This document shows, piece after piece, positions 1 through 5,023 of a DNA stretch of 5,097 bases. The notes under the pieces were generated by a model. The model saw only the letters and a program-made list of their open reading frames with translations, searched no databases and was not told the DNA's origin. Made by a program: the position numbers and the translations under genes. Position 1 is the first letter of the stretch; every line of letters starts with the position of its first letter. Origin of the DNA: Dysgonamonadaceae bacterium (GTDB taxonomy: Bacteria > Bacteroidota > Bacteroidia > Bacteroidales > Azobacteroidaceae); NCBI GenBank assembly GCA_031276105.1, contig JAISNS010000179.1, positions 1 to 5,097 of the forward strand, given 5' to 3'.

Positions 1-54
1 CGGTTCATCAAGTATAATTGCCATTATAACACTTGCATCTAACAATATATCCAT
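1..54 (-). CDS. PIN-domain (VapC-like) toxin, N-terminal fragment
   Basis: The first 18 codons read MDILLDASVIMAIILDEP and then leave the window. A start Met followed within a few residues by hydrophobic-LDAS-hydrophobic, then an (I/L)xEP segment, is the usual opening of PIN-domain proteins; Asp6 would be the first of the acidic residues that hold the metal ion in these Mg-dependent ribonucleases. Most bacterial proteins of this type are VapC toxins of type II toxin-antitoxin systems, cutting tRNA or rRNA. No antitoxin gene lies upstream: the minus strand between 129 and the start codon is only 74 bases long and has stops in its readable frames, so a VapB-like partner, if there is one, must be downstream, outside the window. 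The gene follows the attC-like element in the same orientation as the MNT/HEPN pair. No Shine-Dalgarno sequence precedes the ATG. The call rests on 18 residues, so the family is likely but the toxin role is inferred. Confidence 0.65.
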   Translation of the reverse strand, partial: MDILLDASVIMAIILDEP

Positions 55-55
55 A

Positions 56-68
56 AGTACAATGTACT
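56..68. repeat. 13-base palindrome in front of the PIN gene
   Basis: AGTACAaTGTACT has perfect 6-base arms around one central base and ends one base before the PIN start codon. It overlaps the presumed -7 box of that gene. Its position and symmetry suit an operator, for example for autoregulation by an antitoxin, but no binding protein can be named. Confidence 0.5.
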
Positions 69-89
69 ATGTGTTTTTCGAAAAGTCAA
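60..89 (-). promoter_or_regulatory. possible promoter of the PIN gene
   Basis: On the minus strand TTG (89-87), a 20-base spacer and TACATTG (66-60) resemble the Bacteroidota pattern TTG, 19-21 bases, TAnnTTTG; the -7 box is one T short. Transcription would begin about at the ATG at 54, giving a leaderless or almost leaderless message, in keeping with the absence of a ribosome binding site. This is a moderate match in AT-rich DNA. Confidence 0.3.
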
Positions 90-128
90 GCCTTTTTTAG
101 TTATTCCGAAAATTTGCCCAAAAATGTC

Positions 129-300
129 GCCTAACGTTCTGGTTGTTTACGGCGTTTGGGCGGCGCTATAAAGAAACCCGTAGGGTTTCGTGCCGCCCAA
201 ATTTGCCGGAATGAGCCGTGGGAAGGAGCGCAGCGGATGATCTAGGCGAACGGAACCCGAGCCATCTGCCGGCGGCGAAGCGTAAACAGTCCCGTTATAC
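129..300 (-). repeat. attC-like imperfect palindrome (integron recombination site candidate)
   Basis: This 172-base GC-rich element sits between AT-rich flanks. Read on the minus strand it starts with GTATAAC (300-294), a 5-base spacer and TGTTTACG (288-281), and ends with the complementary CGTAAACA (151-144), an 8-base spacer and GTTAGGC (135-129). The last box fits the integron core site GTTRRRY exactly; the first fits RYYYAAC with one mismatch, as is common for the less conserved R'' box. The inner boxes pair perfectly over 8 bases, and the unequal spacers would leave unpaired bases, as in attC hairpins. It lies 16 bases after the HEPN stop codon and in the same direction, where a cassette's attC belongs. 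Its length is above that of most attC sites, and no integrase gene or second attC is in view, so another kind of palindromic mobile repeat remains possible. Confidence 0.5.
155..201. repeat. nested stem-loop inside the attC-like element
   Basis: TTTGGGCGGC (155-164) pairs perfectly with GCCGCCCAAA (192-201), a 10-base stem. Inside it GAAACCC (173-179) pairs with GGGTTTC (183-189) across a 3-base loop. The two stems are separated by an asymmetric internal loop of 8 and 2 bases. There is no T-tract next to it, so it is not a typical intrinsic terminator. It occupies one side of the central part of the palindrome. Confidence 0.8.
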
Positions 301-316
301 GAAGTATTTTTTGCTT

Positions 317-715
317 TTATTCTGGTTTTTTATTTTCTTCAGTTTCTTTGATTTTATTTTCAACCCAATCCAAACAAAGGGACGCTATTTTTATGCTATT
401 CTCATACTCTTCTTTCGTTATTTCATCATATTCGCCTGGATACCTTGTTTGAACGGCGTAATTAGTCAATTGTACTGCTTCTTTGATGTTTTTAGGTATA
501 TCGGTAAAATTTTTAATTTCTTTTAACAGTATTTCAATGTTGTGGGTAAATTCCGGTTCAACTCCATAATATATCAAAAGGCCCTTTAACGCTTTTTCAG
601 CAGCCTGTTGTAATTGGAAACATAAATCTTCATAATGAATATGCCGGATAATTTTTGCCTGTGCTAACTCCAAGCTACTCTTTGCTCTCTCAATCCATGA
701 TTCATAACGTTCCAT
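317..715 (-). CDS. HEPN-domain protein, putative toxin of an MNT/HEPN pair
   Basis: This 132-residue, all-helical-looking protein matches the small HEPN family (PF05168 type). It has a leading helix, the segment CFQLQQAAEKALKGLLIYYG at about 32-51 with the family's QQAAEKALK core, a TH at 57-58 (the family's THDLEELL position), and TRYPGEYDE at 90-98. HEPN proteins paired with a minimal nucleotidyltransferase usually act as ribonuclease toxins. The conserved Arg (R91) is present, but no His follows it at the distance of the classical RX4-6H catalytic motif; Tyr and acidic residues are there instead. The protein may therefore be a divergent nuclease, or an RNA- or protein-binding partner only. 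Its start overlaps the end of the nucleotidyltransferase gene by 14 bases in another frame, which implies translational coupling. The Lys/Glu-rich tail and AT-rich codons differ from the core genes to the right, a sign of acquisition. Confidence 0.85.
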   Translation of the reverse strand: MERYESWIERAKSSLELAQAKIIRHIHYEDLCFQLQQAAEKALKGLLIYYGVEPEFTHNIEILLKEIKNFTDIPKNIKEAVQLTNYAVQTRYPGEYDEITKEEYENSIKIASLCLDWVENKIKETEENKKPE

Positions 716-1028
716 ATATCACTTTTCCCTCTTGCTTTATTGTTTTATAAATATATCCGATTTTATTGTTCAATTCAACGTATCGATCATAATCAATTGT
801 AAGTAAATCAACAGGGATACCAATTTCATTTTCAAGAAAAGCCATGTAAATCGAACCGCTGATTTTTCGCCCGTTCTTTAAATCTTTTTTTACAATGAGC
901 AAATCAATATCACTTTTATCCGTATTATCTCCCCGTGCGTATGATCCGAAAAGTATAATCTGATCCGGTGAGGCAAGAGATACTATAATGGGAATAATTT
1001 TATCAATGTACGGTATATTTTTATCCAT
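702..1028 (-). CDS. MNT-type nucleotidyltransferase, putative antitoxin
   Basis: This 108-residue minimal nucleotidyltransferase has the DNA polymerase beta fold signature. FGSYARG begins at 27, followed by SDIDLLIV, giving the full GSX10DXD motif with metal-binding D40 and D42; a third acidic residue is D74 in IPVDLLTI. In the studied MntA/HepT system such a protein silences the HEPN toxin by transferring AMP to a Tyr near its active site, and it is presumably the antitoxin here. Gene order (MNT first, HEPN second, overlapping 14 bases) fits that. I chose the ATG at 1028 because it leaves 27 residues before the motif, normal for the family, and has a purine-rich stretch in front. The frame stays open further upstream: an ATG at 1085 would add 19 residues and suits the presumed promoter, while the part above about 1100 is most likely chance overlap with plus-strand coding sequence. 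All catalytic residues are present. Confidence 0.85.
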   Translation of the reverse strand: MDKNIPYIDKIIPIIVSLASPDQIILFGSYARGDNTDKSDIDLLIVKKDLKNGRKISGSIYMAFLENEIGIPVDLLTIDYDRYVELNNKIGYIYKTIKQEGKVIYGTL

Positions 1029-1100
1029 TTTTCTTATCTTTTCTCGCTTTTTTAATCCTGTCAAGCTATTCATCATCTTCGTCATTAAAAATTTGCGATA

Positions 1101-1131
1101 CAAAGATAGTAAAAAATCGCAAAACGGGCGA
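1101..1131 (-). promoter_or_regulatory. possible promoter of the MNT/HEPN operon
   Basis: The minus strand reads TATCTTTGT (1108-1100), a full match to the Bacteroidota -7 consensus TAnnTTTGY. A 20-base spacer leads to TCG (1131-1129), one mismatch from the -33 TTG. Transcription would start near 1095. That allows translation from 1085 with a very short leader or from 1028 with a leader of about 65 bases. Confidence 0.45.
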
Positions 1132-1272
1132 GTGAAGATTGTTGATGTATGGGTGAACGCCGACCCGAAAAAGATTATCGAAATCGTACCGGAAGACATT
1201 CGTCCGTATGTAATAGATTTGGCTACGAGTACCACCGTAACCATTCAACTCTGTAAATGTTCGCTGTTTTAA
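1120..1272 (+). pseudogene. possible 3' remnant of an unidentified gene
   Basis: From about 1120 the plus strand has 50 codons and a TAA stop that look like real coding sequence. Codons are balanced and GC-richer at third positions (ATC, GTA, CCG, GAC, ACC), and the peptide is soluble with alternating charged and hydrophobic residues, such as VDVWVNADPKK and IVPEDIRPYVID. Upstream of about 1090 the same frame turns into a low-complexity, Phe/Ile-rich translation of AT-rich DNA that belongs to the MNT gene on the other strand. No plausible start is present. The simplest reading is the C-terminal end of a host gene whose front part was separated or lost when the TA region was inserted. I do not recognise the family. 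A chance open frame or a short gene with a GTG start at 1132 cannot be excluded. Confidence 0.35.
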
Positions 1273-1280
1273 AACCCGGC

Positions 1281-1311
1281 TTGTTTTTCCCGGATTTTTG
1301 GATTAACTTTG
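1281..1311 (+). promoter_or_regulatory. promoter of the antiporter gene
   Basis: TTG (1281-1283), exactly 20 bases, then TAACTTTG (1304-1311) followed by C gives the full Bacteroidota consensus TTG-N20-TAnnTTTGY. Transcription would begin near 1317, leaving a leader of roughly 45 bases. It starts only 8 bases after the stop codon of the possible gene remnant, so the antiporter does not need upstream transcription. Confidence 0.7.
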
Positions 1312-1361
1312 CACTCAAGCTTATCCGGTAATGATATGTATTCTTTTAACTAAATTAGCGT

Positions 1362-2873
1362 ATGGTATTAAGTATAGAATTTTTACTTTTATTTTTATCT
1401 GTTCTTTTTTTAGTAAGTTTAGTTGTAACGAAAGCCGGCGTCCGGTTCGGAATTCCGGTATTGTTGCTTTTCCTTGGCGTGGGAATGTTGTTCGGAACCG
1501 ACGGTTTTGGCTTTGAATTTCATAATTATCACATTGCCCAAGCTATCGGAACGGTTGCCTTGTGTATTATCCTGTTTTCCGGCGGACTGGATACGAAATA
1601 TACGGATATAAAACCGGTAGCCGGACAGGGAATTATCCTGGCCACCTTAGGCGTTTTGTTTATGGCTTTTTTCACCGGAATTTTTATTTATTACCTTACC
1701 CAATACTTTTTTCCCTCTATCGCTTTGACTTTTCTGGAATCGTTATTGTTGGCTTCGGTCATGTCATCGACCGATTCGGCGTCCGTATTTTCCATATTGA
1801 GAGGCAAAGGCGTGCGTTTAAAGAAAAAGTTGCGTCCTTTGCTGGAATTGGAAAGCGGAAGCAATGATCCGATGGCCTACCTGTTGACCATCATCTTTAT
1901 CCAATTGATAAACACTTCGGGAACACCTGATTACGGGCAGGCAGTTCTCGATTTTATTTTACAGTTCGCTATCGGCGGTTTAGCCGGATTCTTTTTGGGA
2001 AAAGCCGGGGTATGGGTTATCAACCGAATCAATTTGGCCAACGATTCGCTTTACCCGATATTGATTTTTACGTGCGGAATATTCATTTTTTCGGCAACCT
2101 GTTTCCTGAAAGGCAACGGTTATTTGGCGGTTTACATCGGCGGTTTGGTTATCGGAAATGCCCGGATTGTGCACCGGCGTTCTTCCATCCGGTTTTTCGA
2201 CGGTTTAGCCTGGATTAGTCAGATGATTATGTTTCTCGCATTGGGACTGTTAATTAATCCGAAAGATTTGTGGCCGGTAGCGTTGGTCAGTATGATTATC
2301 GGCGTTTTTATGATTATCGGATCAAGACCCCTAACGGTTTTCCTTTCTCTATTACCTTTTTACAAAATGAATTTCAGGGAAAAACTTTTCATTTCGTGGG
2401 TCGGATTACGGGGGGCGGTGCCGATTATTTTTGCGATTCTTCCTTTGGCCGCAGGACTGGAACATGCTCACCTGTTCTTTAATATCGTATTTTTTATTAC
2501 GTTGCTTTCTCTGTTGATTCAGGGAACAAGCCTCACGCAATTTGCCCGCTGGCTGGACTTGGCGAAAACCGGCGAAGACAAAAGCGCTTTCCAGGATTTC
2601 GACGTGGAATTTTCGGAAGATATTAAATCGACCATGACGGAAATCGTATTGAACAAATTGATTTTATCTAAAGGGAATCGCTTGATGGACATTCCTTTAC
2701 CCGACCAGACTTTGGCCGTAATGGTGAAACGGGATGCCCTGTATTTTATTCCGAAAGGGAATACCGAATTGCATCCGGGCGATAAATTGCTGGTGATAAC
2801 CAACGACGAAAACGCGTTGATCGAAACGTACAACAGCTTGGGAATAAAGAATTACCGCTTGAAAAGAAATTGA
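1362..2873 (+). CDS. CPA1 K+/H+ (or Na+/H+) antiporter with RCK_C domain, NhaP2/CvrA-like
   Basis: This 503-residue inner membrane cation/proton exchanger has about a dozen hydrophobic segments over residues 1-395. Family marks are RFGIPVLLLFLGVGMLFG (28-45), the FSGGLDT loop (72-78), SSTDSASVFSILRG (135-148), ESGSNDP (164-170) with the ND pair typical of electroneutral CPA1 exchangers, and GLRGAVPI (348-355). A soluble tail from about 415 ends in a TrkA_C/RCK_C-type domain (about 430-495, with IPKGNTELHPGDKLLVIT), as in NhaP2/CvrA proteins, where such domains bind small ligands and gate transport. It should extrude K+ or Na+ in exchange for protons and help with osmotic and pH balance; the ion cannot be told from sequence. 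An in-frame TAG two codons upstream makes 1362 the first possible ATG, and the protein begins as family members do. There is no clear Shine-Dalgarno sequence, as usual in this phylum. It is complete, with its own promoter, and meets proC tail to tail. Confidence 0.93.
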   Translation: MVLSIEFLLLFLSVLFLVSLVVTKAGVRFGIPVLLLFLGVGMLFGTDGFGFEFHNYHIAQAIGTVALCIILFSGGLDTKYTDIKPVAGQGIILATLGVLFMAFFTGIFIYYLTQYFFPSIALTFLESLLLASVMSSTDSASVFSILRGKGVRLKKKLRPLLELESGSNDPMAYLLTIIFIQLINTSGTPDYGQAVLDFILQFAIGGLAGFFLGKAGVWVINRINLANDSLYPILIFTCGIFIFSATCFLKGNGYLAVYIGGLVIGNARIVHRRSSIRFFDGLAWISQMIMFLALGLLINPKDLWPVALVSMIIGVFMIIGSRPLTVFLSLLPFYKMNFREKLFISWVGLRGAVPIIFAILPLAAGLEHAHLFFNIVFFITLLSLLIQGTSLTQFARWLDLAKTGEDKSAFQDFDVEFSEDIKSTMTEIVLNKLILSKGNRLMDIPLPDQTLAVMVKRDALYFIPKGNTELHPGDKLLVITNDENALIETYNSLGIKNYRLKRN

Positions 2874-3671
2874 TTATTTGCTCGCTTTTATTGCCTTGAC
2901 AATAGCGGAACTGAATCCGTTGTTTTCCAGTTCGTTCAACCCTTTGATGGTGATTCCGCCAGGCGTCGTAACTTTATCAATTTCCACTTCGGGATTCGTT
3001 TGGGTGTTGTCGAGCAAAGCGGCGGCGCCCAGCATGGTTTTCACCACCATGTTTTGCGCATCTTGCGGGTAAAAACCCAATTCCACTCCGGCTAATGTAG
3101 CTGCCCTGACGTAACGAAACAAGTAAGCGATCCCGCAGGAAGTAAGCGCTGTTCCGGTGGCTAATTTGCTTTCATCCAGCAAAAAGGCGCATCCCAATTC
3201 ATTGAAAATCTTTAACAGTAACTCTTCCTGTTCCGAAGATGCATTGTGCGACGAAATAAGGTTAACGCTTTGTTTTACAGCAATCGCAGTATTGGGAATC
3301 ATTCGGAACAAAACCGGCAAAGCCGTTTTTTCCGAAGTTTTTAACAGCGTTTTATTAATTTCTTCAATGCTTATTCCGGCCGCAATTGAAATTAAGATGT
3401 GTTTTTCGTAATCCAAATGAAATTTGATGTTCAGGATAACTTCTTTTACCAACCAGGGCTTAACGGCCAGCAGTACAATATCGGCAGCCTCAATGCTGTT
3501 GTAATTGCCCGACACAGTGTTGATTGCCGGATTGAAGGCTTTTATTGCCTGCAACGGCGCTTCGTGTATGTCGATGACCGTGATGTCGTTCGGTTTGAAA
3601 AAACTTCCCTGCGATAAACCGCGGGCAATGGCGCTGCCTATATTTCCGCCTCCAATAATTACTATTTGCAT
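2874..3671 (-). CDS. proC: pyrroline-5-carboxylate reductase
   Basis: This 265-residue cytoplasmic enzyme reduces 1-pyrroline-5-carboxylate to L-proline with NAD(P)H, the last step of proline synthesis. The N-terminal Rossmann fold shows IIGGGNIGSAIARG (5-18, GxGxxG type), AVKPW (69-73) and RMIPN (123-127). The helical C-terminal dimerisation and catalytic domain carries TSCGIAYLFRYVRA (177-190) and the family signature VTTPGGITIKGLNELE (234-249). The usual SGSGPAY of this enzyme is TSCGIAY here, a variant I associate with Bacteroidota ProC, so it is probably not a defect. Length is normal. The ATG lies inside the last codons of argD (ATGCAAATAG, 10-base overlap), so translation is probably coupled and transcription comes from the argD promoter. 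The stop codon directly abuts that of the converging antiporter gene. Confidence 0.95.
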   Translation of the reverse strand: MQIVIIGGGNIGSAIARGLSQGSFFKPNDITVIDIHEAPLQAIKAFNPAINTVSGNYNSIEAADIVLLAVKPWLVKEVILNIKFHLDYEKHILISIAAGISIEEINKTLLKTSEKTALPVLFRMIPNTAIAVKQSVNLISSHNASSEQEELLLKIFNELGCAFLLDESKLATGTALTSCGIAYLFRYVRAATLAGVELGFYPQDAQNMVVKTMLGAAALLDNTQTNPEVEIDKVTTPGGITIKGLNELENNGFSSAIVKAIKASK

Positions 3672-4792
3672 ATTATTAATTTTTTAAATCGTTTTATAAA
3701 TTCATCCGCTATTTCCCGGTCGATGCATAGCGGGGGCAAGAGACGGAAAATATGAGTTCCCGTTGCTCCGGTAAATACTTTTTCTTCAAACAAGAGGCGG
3801 TTGCGAATGGCTTGGATGGGTTCTTCCATTTCGAGGCCAATCATCAAACCGCTACCACGTACATCTTTGATTAGCGGCAGTTTTGCCAGTTCATGTTTCA
3901 AATAGTCGCCGATTTGGGCGGCATTTTCGATTAATTTTTCTTCTTCCATGATGTCCAGGACGGCGATAGCGGCGGCACAGGCCAAATGATTTCCGCCGAA
4001 AGTAGTTCCCAACTGTCCGTGTACGGCGGTAAATTGCGGAGCGATTAAGACGCCCGAAACGGGAAAACCGTTTCCCATCCCTTTGGCTATCGTGATGATA
4101 TCCGGCCGGATGCCGGCATACTGGTGTGCGAAAAATTTACCGGAACGTCCATAGCCGGATTGTATTTCGTCGAGGATTAAAACGGTTTCGGTTTCCCGGC
4201 AGAGGCGGCTCAGTTTTCGGAGAAATTCCGGTTCCGGGACAATGATTCCGCCGATCCCTTGAATTCCTTCGATAATGACCGAAGATATATCCCTGTTTTT
4301 CAGTGTTTTTTCGACCGCGTCCCAATCGTTCAGCGGTACGAAAACGACTTCCAAGCCTTTGTTTATCGGGGGCCGGTACTTGGGATTGTCGGTGACACTG
4401 ACGGCGATTGCCGTTCTTCCGTGAAAAGAACGGTTGAAAGCAAGCGTTTTCGTGCGTTGATTATGAAAGGAGGCCAGTTTTAAGGCGTTTTCATTGGCTT
4501 CGGCGCCGGTATTGACCATGAACAGAGAATAATCGGGATAACCCGAAGCGCGTCCTAATTTTTCGGCATATTCTTCTTGCAATGAAACTTGTACGGAATT
4601 GGAATAAAAACCGATTTTATTCAACTGTTCCGTTATTTTTTTCACATATCCGGGATGGGAATGACCGACGGAAATGACGGCATGGCCGCCATAAAAATCC
4701 AGATATTCCGTTCCGTTTTTGTCATATACTTTGCAGCCTTGTGCGCGAACCGGTTCAATATTCCACCGGGGATATACATCAAAAAGTTTCAT
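3662..4792 (-). CDS. argD: N-acetylornithine (or N-succinylornithine) aminotransferase
   Basis: This 376-residue class III pyridoxal-phosphate aminotransferase acts in arginine synthesis. It interconverts an N-acylglutamate semialdehyde and N-acylornithine, with glutamate as amino donor. Visible marks are YGGHAVISVGHSHP (34-47), NTGAEANENALKLA (94-107) for cofactor phosphate binding, SFHGRT (122-127), LDEIQSGYGRSGKF (207-220) with D208 for the pyridine nitrogen, TIAKGMGNGFP (234-244) with the Schiff-base lysine K237, TTFGGNHLACAAA (263-275) and RLLPPLC (350-356). The common EPIQGEGG segment reads EGIQGIGG (175-182), as I recall for Bacteroides-type ArgD. Bacteroides is known to use succinylated ornithine intermediates, so the natural substrate may be N-succinylornithine. 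An ornithine aminotransferase feeding ProC is less likely, given the length and overall wording. argC and argG are not next to it: argD heads its own operon with proC. Confidence 0.93.
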   Translation of the reverse strand: MKLFDVYPRWNIEPVRAQGCKVYDKNGTEYLDFYGGHAVISVGHSHPGYVKKITEQLNKIGFYSNSVQVSLQEEYAEKLGRASGYPDYSLFMVNTGAEANENALKLASFHNQRTKTLAFNRSFHGRTAIAVSVTDNPKYRPPINKGLEVVFVPLNDWDAVEKTLKNRDISSVIIEGIQGIGGIIVPEPEFLRKLSRLCRETETVLILDEIQSGYGRSGKFFAHQYAGIRPDIITIAKGMGNGFPVSGVLIAPQFTAVHGQLGTTFGGNHLACAAAIAVLDIMEEEKLIENAAQIGDYLKHELAKLPLIKDVRGSGLMIGLEMEEPIQAIRNRLLFEEKVFTGATGTHIFRLLPPLCIDREIADEFIKRFKKLIICK

Positions 4793-4810
4793 AATGATTT
4801 AATTTGCCTG

Positions 4811-4818
4811 CAAATATA
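4811..4818 (-). promoter_or_regulatory. -7 box of the argD-proC promoter
   Basis: The minus strand reads TATATTTG followed by C, a full TAnnTTTGY match, 18 bases upstream of the argD start codon. Transcription would begin near 4805 with a leader of only about 12 bases. No good TTG lies 19-21 bases further upstream; the best there is a TTAGG-like stretch near 4840. Confidence 0.55.
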
Positions 4819-4890
4819 CGAAAAATTTCTTTGTTAATTCCTAAGCCGGACAAGCCGGAGGTGCTAAGTTATAGTTTTTTCATCAATTAA

Positions 4891-4931
4891 GTGTAAAATA
4901 ATTTATCATCCGATGTAAAATTACTTTACAT
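4891..4931. promoter_or_regulatory. inverted repeat with upstream half-site, candidate operator
   Basis: ATGTAAA (4913-4919) and TTTACAT (4925-4931) form a perfect 7-base inverted repeat around ATTAC. A further copy of TGTAAAA begins at 4892, 22 bases (about two helix turns) before the one at 4914, in the same direction. The sites lie in the divergent region between argD and the exported-protein gene, about 95 bases before the latter and 120 bases before argD. The arrangement suits a dimeric regulator. No known motif, such as an E. coli ARG box, is matched, and the surroundings are AT-rich, so function is inferred. Confidence 0.4.
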
Positions 4932-5023
4932 TTATTCTTTCATCTGTTTTCGTATTATTTTATTTTTCAATCATTTACCCGTTTGGTACGATCTTAGCAT
5001 TTATTTCCGTAAAATAAAGTATT

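Larger units (their letters stand above)
4793..5023. other. divergent intergenic region argD / exported-protein gene
   Basis: This is 231 bases of AT-rich non-coding DNA apart from a GC-richer patch at 4842-4860, where AAGCCGGA occurs twice within 17 bases. It holds the argD -7 box, the inverted repeat at 4913-4931 and a second GTAAAATAA (5009-5017) matching the one at 4893-4901. I see no convincing TTG/TAnnTTTG promoter for the plus-strand gene at 5024 and no RNA gene or terminator. Confidence 0.6.

Noticed and set aside
175..182. Suspected loss of a key residue in ArgD (residues EGIQGIGG instead of EPIQGEGG; coordinates here are residues)
   Set aside because: The same wording occurs, as I recall, in Bacteroides-type ArgD, and all cofactor-binding residues are intact. 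It is a lineage feature rather than damage.
155..201. Stem-loop as an intrinsic terminator of the HEPN gene
   Set aside because: The stem is strong, but no run of T follows on either strand and it lies within the larger palindrome more than 100 bases after the HEPN stop codon.
296..307. Resemblance to a loxP arm (TATACGAAGT)
   Set aside because: Only one arm is present, with its last bases mismatched, and no inverted partner lies 8 bases away. It overlaps the outer box of the attC-like palindrome, which explains it better.
218..526. Plus-strand open frame of 102 codons
   Set aside because: It crosses the structured palindrome and then runs antisense to the HEPN gene. The translation is low-complexity Phe/Ile-rich, while the minus strand gives a clear family match.
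1029..1244. Minus-strand N-terminal extension of the MNT protein to 180 residues
   Set aside because: The extra 72 residues match nothing in the family and run through the presumed promoter and the plus-strand coding-like stretch. Starts at 1028 or 1085 are more sensible.
1270..1296. Possible terminator after the gene remnant (CCCGG repeated around a T-run)
   Set aside because: The CCCGG copies are direct rather than inverted. Only a 4-base CCGG pairing is possible, too weak for a terminator, and the stretch contains the antiporter -33 box.
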